Positions 47,446 through 55,927 of a DNA stretch of 64,000 nt are shown here, piece by piece. Below the pieces are notes generated by a model, which worked only from the letters and a program-made list of their open reading frames with translations, searched no databases and was not told the DNA's origin. The DNA comes from Rhodobacterales bacterium (lineage in GTDB: Bacteria; Pseudomonadota; Alphaproteobacteria; Rhizobiales; Stappiaceae), in assembly GCA_008107755.1 (NCBI GenBank), contig VIRH01000101.1, forward strand, positions 145,636 through 209,635. The letters run 5' to 3'. The stretch's first letter is position 1. Every line of letters starts with the position of its first letter. The position numbers and the translations under genes were made by a program.

Positions 47446-47533
47446 ATGCCGGGGCGGACCTGAAAAGAAACAAGATAGAGCCAACCACTTTCAAACAAGC
47501 CGTCCGCAGAGGCGGTTCTGAGAGGTTCAAAAA

Positions 47534-48922
47534 ATGTCAGACGTGATCAAGCTGATTTCTCCGATCGACGGGTCGGTCTATGCCGAGCGCCCGGCCCTGG
47601 ATGATGCCGCTGTCGAGAAGGTCATCTCGGCCGCCCGCACGGCCCAGGCCTCCTGGGCGGCGACACCCATTGCCGAGCGCGTCGCCTATTGCGAAAAGGC
47701 GCTGGAAGCCCTGAAGTCGATGAACGACGAAGTCGTGACGGAACTTGCCTGGCAGATGGGCCGTCCGATCCGCTACGGCGGGGAGCTTGGCGGCACGGTC
47801 GAGCGCACGGAGTACTGTGCCCGGACCGCGGAAGAAGCGCTCGCCGATATCGAGCGCACCGACAAGCCCGGCTTCAAGCGCTACCTGAAGCGCGTGCCGC
47901 TCGGCGTCGTCATGGTGATCGCTCCCTGGAACTATCCGTTCATGACGGCGATCAACACGATCATGCCGGCGCTGATGTCCGGCAACGTCGTGGTCCTGAA
48001 ACACGCCGCGCAGACACTTCTGGTGGGCGAACGTCTCGCCAAGGCCTTCGAGATGGCAGGCCTGCCGAAAGGCGTCTTCCAGAACATCGTCCTGACCCAC
48101 GCGGGTACCGAGAAGCTGCTCGGCTCCGGTCTCATCGATCATGTGAACTTCACCGGTTCGGTGGCCGGCGGACGCGCGATCGAGAAGGCGCTGGCCGGCA
48201 CCTTCGCAACGCTCGGCCTCGAGCTCGGCGGAAAGGACCCGGCCTACGTGCGCGCTGATGCCGATCTCGACTATGCGGTGGAGAACCTCGTCGACGGAGC
48301 CTTCTACAACTCCGGCCAGTGCTGCTGCGGTATCGAGCGCGTCTATGTGCACGAGAGCCTCTATGACCGCTTCGTTGACGGCTTCGTGGACATCACCAGC
48401 CAGTACAAGCTCGGCAATCCGCTGGACGAGGCGACCACACTCGGTCCGATGGCGCAGGCGCGCTTTGCCGCCTGGATCCGGGAGCAGACACAGGAAGCCC
48501 TGCGCAAGGGGGCGAAGGCCCATATCGACGTCTCGAAGTTTGAGGCCGACACGGAGGGCACGCCTTATCTCGCGCCTCAGGTCCTCACCGACGTCAACCA
48601 CCAGATGTCCGTTATGCGAGAGGAAAGCTTTGGCCCGGTCGTTGGCATCATGAAGGTGAAGGACGACGAGGAAGCGCTGCAGTTCATGAACGACAGCCCC
48701 TACGGCCTGACCGCATCGATCTGGACGGAAGACGTCAAGGCAGCAGGCGAAATCGGCGACAAGATCGAGACCGGCACAGTCTTCATGAACCGCTGCGATT
48801 ATCTCGATCCGGCCCTGGTGTGGACCGGGGTCAAGGAAACCGGCAAGGGCGCAGCGCTTTCCGAAATCGGCTTCCACAACCTGACCCGGCCCAAGTCGTT
48901 CCACTTCCGCGTGGACCACTGA
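47534..48922 (+). CDS. NAD(P)-dependent aldehyde dehydrogenase
   Basis: A 462-residue aldehyde dehydrogenase. The Rossmann segment GVVMVIAPWNYPFMTAIN, the general base in LELGGKDPAYV, the nucleophile in NSGQCCCGIERV and the late motif SPYGLTASIW are all present. In context it would oxidise the aldehyde formed by the iron alcohol dehydrogenase, perhaps as its gamma-glutamyl derivative. A good ribosome-binding site is not obvious before ATG 47534 (GAGAGG lies 13 bases upstream). Confidence 0.9.
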   Translation: MSDVIKLISPIDGSVYAERPALDDAAVEKVISAARTAQASWAATPIAERVAYCEKALEALKSMNDEVVTELAWQMGRPIRYGGELGGTVERTEYCARTAEEALADIERTDKPGFKRYLKRVPLGVVMVIAPWNYPFMTAINTIMPALMSGNVVVLKHAAQTLLVGERLAKAFEMAGLPKGVFQNIVLTHAGTEKLLGSGLIDHVNFTGSVAGGRAIEKALAGTFATLGLELGGKDPAYVRADADLDYAVENLVDGAFYNSGQCCCGIERVYVHESLYDRFVDGFVDITSQYKLGNPLDEATTLGPMAQARFAAWIREQTQEALRKGAKAHIDVSKFEADTEGTPYLAPQVLTDVNHQMSVMREESFGPVVGIMKVKDDEEALQFMNDSPYGLTASIWTEDVKAAGEIGDKIETGTVFMNRCDYLDPALVWTGVKETGKGAALSEIGFHNLTRPKSFHFRVDH

Positions 48923-48996
48923 GGGCTGCCTGGACTAAACAGCGAGCATGACCGGATTCAGCGAACTAACGCGCGTGTCCGGTCTTGCTCACTCTT

Positions 48997-49149
48997 CCCC
49001 CATGAGGGGGCGATGTCTCCAACAGGGGACAGAGGGGAGTATGAGCCTTCCCTCACACGACGACCTGAAATTCGACGCGCCGCTGTCACCCCTTCTGTCC
49101 GCTGAAGCGGATATCTCCCCCTTAAAAAGGGGGAAAGGGGCGTCAGCGG
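48997..49149. repeat. Cluster of four hairpins in the aldehyde/alcohol dehydrogenase gap
   Basis: Stems are CCCCC/GGGGG (48997-49010), TGTCTCC/GGGGACA (49014-49031), CCGCT/AGCGG (49099-49110) and TCCCCCTT/AAGGGGGA (49116-49134). Imperfect arms at 49080-49094 and 49135-49149 enclose the last two. This 305-base gap (48923-49227) holds no convincing gene and looks like a decayed dispersed repeat. Confidence 0.5.
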
Positions 49150-49227
49150 AATTGCTGATGAGAATGCCGGAGCCTGCAGGGCGGGCGAGGCTTTAGATAA
49201 CCTGAGTTTCAACTGAACGAGACACAC

Positions 49228-50391
49228 ATGAGCTCACTTCCTTCTGTCAACTGGTCCTACCCGACGTCCGTCCGCTTCGGTGTCGGGCGCATCAAGGAAC
49301 TGCCGGACGCGGTCAAGGCCGCCGGCATGTCCAATCCGCTGCTGGTCACCGATCCGGGCCTCGCCGGTCTGCCGATGGTCGCCGAGGCGATTGCGAGCCT
49401 TGAAGCTGCCGGCCTCAAGGCCGCCGTCTTCTCCGACGTCAAGCCGAACCCGGTCGACAGCAACATTTCGGCAGGCGTCGAAGCCTTCAAGGCCGGCGGC
49501 CATGACGGCGTCATCGCCTTCGGCGGCGGCTCGGGCCTCGATGCGGGCAAGCTGATCGCCTTCATGTCCGGTCAGACACGGCCGATCTGGGACTTCGAGG
49601 ATATCGGTGACTGGTGGACGCGCGCCGATCCCGCCGGCATCGCCCCGATCGTTGCCGTGCCGACCACGGCAGGCACCGGCTCGGAAGTCGGCCGCGCCGG
49701 CGTTGTCACCAACGAGGCGACCCACACCAAGAAGGTGATCTTCCATCCGAAGATGCTGCCGGCCACCGTGATCTGCGACCCGGAACTGACCGTCGGCATG
49801 CCGCGCTTCATCACGGTCGGCACGGGCATGGATGCGCTGGCGCATTGCCTTGAGGCCTATTCCGCGCCGATGTACCACCCGATGTCCGAAGGCATTGCCC
49901 TGGAAGGCATGCGGCTCGTCTTCGAGAACCTGCCGAAAGTCGCCGCGGACGGATCGGATCTTGAAGCGCGCGGCCATCTGATGAGCGCCGCCGCCATGGG
50001 TGCCGTTGCCTTCCAGAAGGGCCTCGGTGCAATCCATTCTCTGTCGCATCCGGTCGGGGCGCTTTACGACACCCACCACGGCATGACCAACGCGGTCTTC
50101 ATGCCCTACGTGCTGCAGTTCAACAGGCCTGCCATCGAGCAGAAGTTCGAACGACTTGCCGGCTTCCTCGGCATGTCCGGCGGCTATCAGGGCGTCCTCG
50201 ATGCCATCCTCAAACTGCGCGAAGACCTCGGCGTGCCGCACACGCTGGCGGGGCTCAACGTGGACAGCGAGAAGCGCGAACTGATCGCCGAGATGGCCAT
50301 CGTTGACCCGACCGCGGGCGGCAACCCGGTCGAACTGACGAAGGAAGGTGCGCTGGAGATCTTCGACAAGGCGCAGTCCGGCGACGTCTGA
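49228..50391 (+). CDS. Iron-containing alcohol dehydrogenase
   Basis: A 387-residue group III alcohol dehydrogenase. NAD-binding and metal motifs are visible: FGGGSGLDAGK, PTTAGTGSEVGR, then metal ligands in GMDALAHCLEAY and SLSHPVGALYDTHHGMTNA. It is expected to oxidise a primary alcohol, possibly the hydroxyl end of an amino alcohol handled by the neighbouring ligase. It is the last gene of the catabolic set and is followed by a strong terminator. Confidence 0.92.
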   Translation: MSSLPSVNWSYPTSVRFGVGRIKELPDAVKAAGMSNPLLVTDPGLAGLPMVAEAIASLEAAGLKAAVFSDVKPNPVDSNISAGVEAFKAGGHDGVIAFGGGSGLDAGKLIAFMSGQTRPIWDFEDIGDWWTRADPAGIAPIVAVPTTAGTGSEVGRAGVVTNEATHTKKVIFHPKMLPATVICDPELTVGMPRFITVGTGMDALAHCLEAYSAPMYHPMSEGIALEGMRLVFENLPKVAADGSDLEARGHLMSAAAMGAVAFQKGLGAIHSLSHPVGALYDTHHGMTNAVFMPYVLQFNRPAIEQKFERLAGFLGMSGGYQGVLDAILKLREDLGVPHTLAGLNVDSEKRELIAEMAIVDPTAGGNPVELTKEGALEIFDKAQSGDV

Positions 50392-50418
50392 CTTAAAGTG
50401 ATTGTCTGAAAAGAAGAA

Positions 50419-50447
50419 AGCGCGCCGGAGTTGGCGCGCTTTTTTTT
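50419..50447 (+). terminator. Rho-independent terminator after the alcohol dehydrogenase gene
   Basis: AGCGCGCC (50419-50426) pairs perfectly with GGCGCGCT (50433-50440), followed by a run of eight T. It closes the catabolic operon and marks the left edge of the accessory segment. Confidence 0.88.
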
Positions 50448-50468
50448 GTTTTGTCTCTTCTCGGGTGT

Positions 50469-50504
50469 ACTCCGGATACCGTCGCGCGCAACGCTATCCG
50501 GAGT
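50469..50504. promoter_or_regulatory. Perfect 10-bp dyad upstream of the small peptide gene
   Basis: ACTCCGGATA (50469-50478) and TATCCGGAGT (50495-50504) are exact inverted repeats 16 bases apart. It could be an operator or an RNA hairpin. TTGACA at 50559-50564 may be a -35 downstream of it, although no good -10 is visible. Confidence 0.35.
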
Positions 50505-50606
50505 GCTCTCGGCGCGCCCCGTCTGCGCCGCGAGGTGTGGCGACTTTCTTCGGGGTTCTTGACACCGGTTTGTATCTGGGCTTTCTGGTTCGGCAGGAGA
50601 ACAATC

Positions 50607-50705
50607 ATGTCTTATGAAATCGCAGTCAAAGCTTCACCGATGGGCTCGGGTAACCGACGCTCAAAGTGCGATTGCGGCTGTTCTCCGGAAGTTGGGTCTC
50701 CATGA
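50607..50705 (+). CDS. Putative 32-residue cysteine-rich peptide
   Basis: A short frame from ATG 50607, preceded at a good distance by AGGAGA (50595-50600), encodes a 32-residue peptide with a KCDCGCSP stretch near its C-terminus and a polar, glycine-containing leader. It is followed 25 bases later by its own terminator and lies downstream of another terminator, so it would be a monocistronic unit. The layout of leader plus short Cys-rich end recalls peptide precursors, but no modifying enzyme is adjacent. It may instead act as a leader peptide for the RNA ligase gene. I do not recognise a family. Confidence 0.45.
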   Translation: MSYEIAVKASPMGSGNRRSKCDCGCSPEVGSP

Positions 50706-50730
50706 TCTGAAGAAGACTTTCGACCGACAC

Positions 50731-50761
50731 AAGCCGTCTCGACCGAGGCGGCTTTTTTTTG
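50731..50761 (+). terminator. Terminator/attenuator directly before the RNA ligase gene
   Basis: AAGCCGTCTC (50731-50740) pairs with GAGGCGGCTT (50745-50754), one G-U pair included, and is followed by a run of T. It ends only 15 bases before the ligase ATG, so transcripts from upstream would stop here unless antiterminated. Confidence 0.8.
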
Positions 50762-50775
50762 TTTTGGAGCATACG

Positions 50776-51891
50776 ATGGAGCTCGTTATTGAAACCTTGG
50801 ATGACATACTTCCGTTTATCGTGGCGGATACGGGGATAATCCATTCAAGGCATGATGGTTATTCGGTTATCAACTATGTCTACACGCTTGAAAATACTTT
50901 CGAGACTGCGATTGCACGTGAATGCCGGGGATTGAAATTCGATCCGGACGGCAATCTGATCGCGCGCCCGTTCCACAAGTTCTTCAACCTCGGTGAAAAA
51001 CGCCCGCCTCAGGACGAGCCATGGGGCTGTGAACACGTGGTGCTGAGCAAACTGGACGGCTCCATGATCCATCCGGCAATCGTTCGCGGCGAACTCGTGT
51101 TCATGACGCGGATGGGGATGTCGGACCTGTCGAGAGAGGCTTTCCGGACAGCTGACGAACCTGTGCGGAAGCTGTGCTGCGACATGATAACGGCCGGGTT
51201 TACACCGATCTTTGAATATACCTCGCCCGATAACCGGGTGGTTCTGGCATACGACAGACCGGAGCTGACCCTGCTTGCCGTTCGGGAAATGCGCTCCGGA
51301 ACCTACATGGCGCACGGGGACGTCGCCAGATTGGCTTCGACCTACGGCGTGGCTGTCGTTTCGGCCTTCGATAGCGTCTCAGATTACTCTGCGTTCTGGA
51401 AAGAAACCCGGGCCATGGAAGGAATCGAGGGCTTCGTTGTCGCGTTTGCCGACGGGCACCGCGTCAAGGTCAAGGCCGATGCATATGCATTGAGGCACAA
51501 GGCCTTGTCGGGTCTTGCACACGAGAAAAACGTCCTCGCCTGGATTGCGACGGGTGCCACGGACGACATCTTGCCGCTGCTCACACCCGATGCTGCCAGC
51601 CTCGTCCGTGAGTATCACGACAAAGTCCTTGCGGGTCTAGACAAGTGGGAGAGCGAAATCACCGGCCTGCTGACTGAGTTCGGGCATTTGCCGCGCAAGG
51701 ACCTTGCGGCACTTCTGCAGAAGCAGCTCGATCCGAAACTGCAGGCCGTGGCTTTCCGCGCGCTCTCCGGAACGCCTGCACGTGAAGGTCTGATGGAAGT
51801 CTTGAGAAGGGCCTCCGTGAACGCCGCCAAGGTTGAGACGATCCGTGAGCTTTTCGATCTGCAATGGCGCCCACGGGAGATAACCGAATAG
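50776..51891 (+). CDS. T4 RNA ligase 1-like (Rnl1-family) RNA ligase
   Basis: A 371-residue ATP-dependent RNA ligase, close in size to T4 Rnl1 (374). The nucleotidyltransferase motifs are present in order: motif I SKLDGSM with catalytic K92, a preceding ARECRGLKF, motif III-like IFEYTS, motif IV EGFVV and motif V KVKADAY. Such ligases seal 5'-phosphate to 3'-OH breaks, classically in damaged tRNA anticodon loops. The frame is open from 50614, but ATG 50776 follows the terminator and begins the family sequence. It lies 5 kb from the rtcR-rsr-rtcB locus. Base composition is visibly more AT-rich than the operons to the left. Confidence 0.85.
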   Translation: MELVIETLDDILPFIVADTGIIHSRHDGYSVINYVYTLENTFETAIARECRGLKFDPDGNLIARPFHKFFNLGEKRPPQDEPWGCEHVVLSKLDGSMIHPAIVRGELVFMTRMGMSDLSREAFRTADEPVRKLCCDMITAGFTPIFEYTSPDNRVVLAYDRPELTLLAVREMRSGTYMAHGDVARLASTYGVAVVSAFDSVSDYSAFWKETRAMEGIEGFVVAFADGHRVKVKADAYALRHKALSGLAHEKNVLAWIATGATDDILPLLTPDAASLVREYHDKVLAGLDKWESEITGLLTEFGHLPRKDLAALLQKQLDPKLQAVAFRALSGTPAREGLMEVLRRASVNAAKVETIRELFDLQWRPREITE

Positions 51892-52083
51892 GCGCCAGGT
51901 TGGCCGATACCGAAAGCACTACGATCCGGGACTGCCGGATGACGTCTTCTTGCAAGGGATGATGAGGGACGTGCAACTTGGCAGGTCTCCGGCCCGGGCT
52001 CCGAGCTTATGCCTTGCCGGGAGGGCTTCGGATGTCGTTTTCAGCCCGCAGTGTGTTTGAGGCCAATGCCCCGGAGGGTAGCC

Positions 52084-52197
52084 GTGAAGTTGAAGAAGCC
52101 TGACCGTCATACCCTCCTGCTTGTGTGCTCAAGTTGCAAAGTGATGCGCTTTTTGCACAGTCCAGTCCCGCGTTCGCGGATGACTGCCTGCCTCTGA
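52084..52197 (+). CDS. Possible small CxxC protein
   Basis: A GTG at 52084, five bases after GGAGGG, opens a 37-codon frame with a CSSC motif (LLLVCSSCKVMRFLHS). The ribosome-binding site is the main support. It could be a chance frame or a fragment of a zinc-ribbon protein. The rest of the stretch 51892-52218 shows nothing I can name. Confidence 0.22.
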   Translation: MKLKKPDRHTLLLVCSSCKVMRFLHSPVPRSRMTACL

Positions 52198-52218
52198 TTT
52201 GTCTTCGGGAAAAGTTGA

Positions 52219-52983
52219 ATGTCGAACGAAATGGGTCACGCGGAAGCGCTCCGGCGGATTGCCGAATGCAAGGCCGAGAGGCACGAAAAGCTCGACATAG
52301 GCGATCTTGGTCTTGACGCCATTCCTGAAGAACTCCTTGAACTTGGCTGGCTGAAGAAACTTAATCTTGGTGTCTCGCGACGATCTTGGACGAGGCGAAA
52401 CACATGGTACAATCATAAGCTGGAAAGCAATTCCATTCAGGTGCTGCCGAAGGAGTTCGCTCCCGCATTTCCCGCTCTTCAATGGCTCGGACTTAGCTGC
52501 ACAGACGTCGATAACCTCGAAGCAGTGGCAGGATTGGAACAACTGCAGCACCTGAATTGTGAAGGTACGCAAGTTCAAAACCTTGAGCCCCTGAAGTGCT
52601 TGGCATTCCTCAAAGTCCTCAACTGCAGTTCGACGGGAATCGAGAGTCTCGAGCCAATGAGCGGGCTCTCGCGCCTTGAAACGCTTGATTGTGACTTCAC
52701 GAAAATTTCGAGCCTTTCAGCACTCGCAAAATGCTGCAACCTGTCACGGCTCAATTGCTCCGAAACGATGGTGGAAAGCCTTGAGCCGCTCAGAGGGCTT
52801 TGGTCACTTACCCGGCTGAATTGCAGTGGAACATCGATATCGAGCCTCGCCCCCCTGGAGGGCCTGCCAAATCTGACGAGACTGGATTGCGGGGGTACGA
52901 ACCTGCGAAGTCTTGAGGGATTGGAAAGCCTGCCGCGACTGGCGAGGCTCTCTTGCGGTGGCAACGAGATCATCGATCTCTAA
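52219..52983 (+). CDS. N-terminal part of a Roco protein: leucine-rich repeats, ended by in-frame TAA
   Basis: A 254-codon frame of about nine leucine-rich repeats with a period near 21 residues and an unusual cysteine in the ladder (for example LKVLNCSSTGIESLEPMSGL). It stops at TAA 52981-52983 in mid-repeat. The next codon onward continues the same repeat pattern in the same frame, so this is the front of a longer gene (52219-55842) with a single nonsense codon. The TAA falls at a variable position of the repeat. Whether the strain makes a fragment, reads through, or the stop is a base-call error cannot be told. Confidence 0.75.
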   Translation: MSNEMGHAEALRRIAECKAERHEKLDIGDLGLDAIPEELLELGWLKKLNLGVSRRSWTRRNTWYNHKLESNSIQVLPKEFAPAFPALQWLGLSCTDVDNLEAVAGLEQLQHLNCEGTQVQNLEPLKCLAFLKVLNCSSTGIESLEPMSGLSRLETLDCDFTKISSLSALAKCCNLSRLNCSETMVESLEPLRGLWSLTRLNCSGTSISSLAPLEGLPNLTRLDCGGTNLRSLEGLESLPRLARLSCGGNEIIDL

Positions 52984-52986
52984 CTC

Positions 52987-55842
52987 TTGCGGAAGCTACC
53001 AAGTCTGACACGGCTGAGTTGTGGAAGCACATCCATCAGCAGTCTTGAACCTCTGTGCGGGCTGCCCAGCCTGAAGAAACTGGAGTGTACCCATACCGAG
53101 CTGCGAGGGCTTGAGGGGCTCGAGAACCTTCCGAGCCTCGAGTGGTTGAATTGCGAAAATGCCGGACTGAGCGATCTAGCGCCGCTCAGAGGGTTGCCTG
53201 GACTGGCTTATCTGAACTGTTCGCATAATCCCTTGCGGAGCCTGCGCGGCCTCGAAGGCATGCCTCGATTGAAAGAAATCTGGTGCCCTCAGACCGAGAT
53301 CGAGACTCTTGAGGGATTGAGACAGCTTCCCAGTCTGGAAAAACTCAATTGCTGCGCAACCCAGCTTAACAGCTTGGAAGGTTTGAAGAATTTTCCGAGC
53401 CTCTCGGAACTGATCTGCTTCTCGACGCCCCTGAGAGGGCTTGACGGATTGGAAAATCTGCCGCGCCTCAAAGTTCTTGATTGTTCCGGGACAAGGGTGT
53501 CTGACCTTGCTCCGCTACGTGGACTGCCGCTGCTGACAGTCCTTTCATGCAGTGACACGGAGATTTCGGATCTCGGGCCACTGCGCGGACTTCCCTGTCT
53601 TACGAAACTCAATTGCAGCTCCACCAGAATCTCCGACCTTGAACCTCTTCGCGGCTTGCCGCGATTGAGAAAGCTAGACTGTTGCAGCACCAACATTCGG
53701 TCGCTCGGGCCGCTGGCGGATGTGCCGGTTCTTGCTCGTTTGAGTTGTTCAGGTGCCGCTATCGCCGATCTGGCGCCGCTGGCGAATCATCCGGGTCTTG
53801 AGGAATTGCTGTGCTCTCACAACGATATTGACTCGCTCGCCCCGCTGAAGGGATTGCCCAGATTGTCGACGCTTGACGCCGGAGCGACAAAGCTGACGAC
53901 ACTGTCAGAACTGGAGGACCTGCCCTTACTTTCCCGGCTGAGTTTTTCCAATACGGAGATCGATGATCTGCGTCCTCTCGCAGCTCTGCAAAATCTGTCT
54001 TACGTGAACTGTTATTCAGCGCGCGTTACCAGTTTTGAAGGACTTGAGGGATTGTCACGGCTTGTCACTCTGAACTGTGACAAGACACCGCTCACAAGCC
54101 TTGAAGGCCTGGAAAACGCGCATGCGCTTGAACGACTTGTTTGCTCGGAGACGAAGATCTCAAGCTTCGATCCGCTTTTGCCGCTTCCGCGACTGAGAAT
54201 CCTGGTCGCCGAACATTGTGGAGTGGTTTCCGTCTCCCCCGAGCTCTGGCTTAAGCCCAGCCTGAAGCAGGTCGAGTTATACGGAACTAACCTAAAAGGC
54301 GTTCCCGACGAAGTCCTCGCAGAAGAAAATTGCATCTATGAGCTGGCAGCCCATTGCGCGGATCTCGGCGAAAATCCGGAACGGCTTTCGGACGTCAAGC
54401 TGATGGTTCTCGGCAATGGCCGTGTCGGCAAGACGCAGCTGGTCCGCAGACTTCAGGGAAAACCCTATCAGAGCGACTCCGTCTCGACCCACGGGATCAT
54501 GGTTCAGCCGACGCCCCTGCCGATCGGCGAAGGCGGGGAGATCGTGCCCGTGAAGATCTGGGATTTCGGCGGTCAGGACATGTACCACGCAACCCATGCC
54601 CTTTTTTACCGGACACGGGCGACCTTTCTCGTCTGCTGGCACCCGCGGTTCGAAAACGAGGAAACCGTCAACGACGAGGGCTTCCTAAGCCGAAACCACA
54701 AACTGACTTACTGGCTGCAAAACATCCGTCAATTCGGTGGAAGGAACAGTGCGATCCTGGTGGCGCAGACACAGTGCGACAGTGCCTGTGAGGCGGAGCA
54801 GGAAACGGCGAAAATTGCGAGCCGACTGGAATATCACAGCGGATACAAGAAGCTGGATCTTGCAACCAGCGCAGCGACCGGACAAGGGATCGAGGCGTTG
54901 ATCGCCGCGCTGAAGATGGCTTATTCCAGCATCAATCCGCCGCTGATCGGCCCGGGCCGGGCGAAGGTGAAACGTCTTCTGGAAGAACGCCTTGCCCGGA
55001 TCGACGAGGCGAGGGAAGTTCACGGCGAAGAGCTGCCGGAGCCCGTGCAAGCCTTGCGTACCTTGACCGTCGATGAATTCAAGGACCTGTGCGATGACGC
55101 GGGACAGATCAGCGATCCGGACATGTTTCTGAAGTTCCTGCACGACGCGGGTGTCGTGTTCTGGCGCGAAGGGTCGCTGCAGGACCGGATCATCGTGGAC
55201 CAGAACTGGGCGCTTGAGGCCATCTACGCGCTCTTCAATCGTGATCACTGCGTCGCACATCTAAGGGCAGCCGGTGGCAGGTTCACCGCTGCTGACGTTG
55301 GTCGGTGGCTTTGGGACAAGGACTTTTCTCGGCGGGATCAGCACCTCTTCCTCGCCATGATGGAGACATGCGGGATTTGCTTCGAAGCCCCGGACAGATC
55401 CTATTTCGCGCCGGAGTTTCTGCCCGAAGAGCCGTCGCGTGAGGTGCAGAAAAACTGGCCGACCGCGCTGGGCTTCGGAACTGTCGTGCAGATCTTCGCC
55501 CCCCGGGAAAGGAAAATCGTGTTCCGATCACCTGTCGAATCGCGAACGCTGATCCACGCAGTGATCTGCTCTCTCGGGCGCCTCTATGGCGAGACTGGAG
55601 CTTTCTGGGCGACCGGTCTGCAGGTGCGAGATGATGAGCTTGAATGTGTCGGGATGATCGCGCAATCGACTTTGCCTGCGGACGTGCGGAGGCAAAGCGA
55701 CGGGGAGAGTGCGATCACCATCCGTGTCCGTCCGTTGCGGCATGCCAACGACGAAAATCTGGAGCTGTTTCTGAAACGATTGTGTGATGCTATCGCCAAT
55801 CGTGCGGAGCAATTGGGTCTGGAAATTCGTAGGAGCCAATAA
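52987..55842 (+). CDS. C-terminal part of a Roco protein: LRR - Roc GTPase - COR
   Basis: A 951-codon frame continuing the upstream one. Residues 1 to about 440 are some twenty leucine-rich repeats of the LNCSST type. Then comes a Roc GTPase: P-loop GNGRVGKT (about 475-482), G3 DFGGQD and G4 TQCD. A COR-like region follows (TVDEFKDLCDDAG, HDAGVVFW, ILDQNWALEAIYALF-like sequence). Bacterial Roco proteins are GTP-regulated dimers of mostly unknown role. The listed start is a TTG with poor ribosome-binding sequence, so independent translation is doubtful. Taken with 52219-52983, the gene is best regarded as disrupted or read-through. Confidence 0.8.
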   Translation: MRKLPSLTRLSCGSTSISSLEPLCGLPSLKKLECTHTELRGLEGLENLPSLEWLNCENAGLSDLAPLRGLPGLAYLNCSHNPLRSLRGLEGMPRLKEIWCPQTEIETLEGLRQLPSLEKLNCCATQLNSLEGLKNFPSLSELICFSTPLRGLDGLENLPRLKVLDCSGTRVSDLAPLRGLPLLTVLSCSDTEISDLGPLRGLPCLTKLNCSSTRISDLEPLRGLPRLRKLDCCSTNIRSLGPLADVPVLARLSCSGAAIADLAPLANHPGLEELLCSHNDIDSLAPLKGLPRLSTLDAGATKLTTLSELEDLPLLSRLSFSNTEIDDLRPLAALQNLSYVNCYSARVTSFEGLEGLSRLVTLNCDKTPLTSLEGLENAHALERLVCSETKISSFDPLLPLPRLRILVAEHCGVVSVSPELWLKPSLKQVELYGTNLKGVPDEVLAEENCIYELAAHCADLGENPERLSDVKLMVLGNGRVGKTQLVRRLQGKPYQSDSVSTHGIMVQPTPLPIGEGGEIVPVKIWDFGGQDMYHATHALFYRTRATFLVCWHPRFENEETVNDEGFLSRNHKLTYWLQNIRQFGGRNSAILVAQTQCDSACEAEQETAKIASRLEYHSGYKKLDLATSAATGQGIEALIAALKMAYSSINPPLIGPGRAKVKRLLEERLARIDEAREVHGEELPEPVQALRTLTVDEFKDLCDDAGQISDPDMFLKFLHDAGVVFWREGSLQDRIIVDQNWALEAIYALFNRDHCVAHLRAAGGRFTAADVGRWLWDKDFSRRDQHLFLAMMETCGICFEAPDRSYFAPEFLPEEPSREVQKNWPTALGFGTVVQIFAPRERKIVFRSPVESRTLIHAVICSLGRLYGETGAFWATGLQVRDDELECVGMIAQSTLPADVRRQSDGESAITIRVRPLRHANDENLELFLKRLCDAIANRAEQLGLEIRRSQ

Positions 55843-55927
55843 CTCCCGTGCGGACAGGGCCCCTGAAACGAAGCGCGCTGCGGGGCAACGCGCTTCGCTG
55901 CTATCCGGAAAAGACGCGGCGGTGCGG

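Noticed and set aside
50607..50705. Methanobactin precursor
   Set aside because: The basic leader and short Cys-rich end are only loosely similar, the cysteine spacing differs, and no mbnB/mbnC-type genes are nearby.
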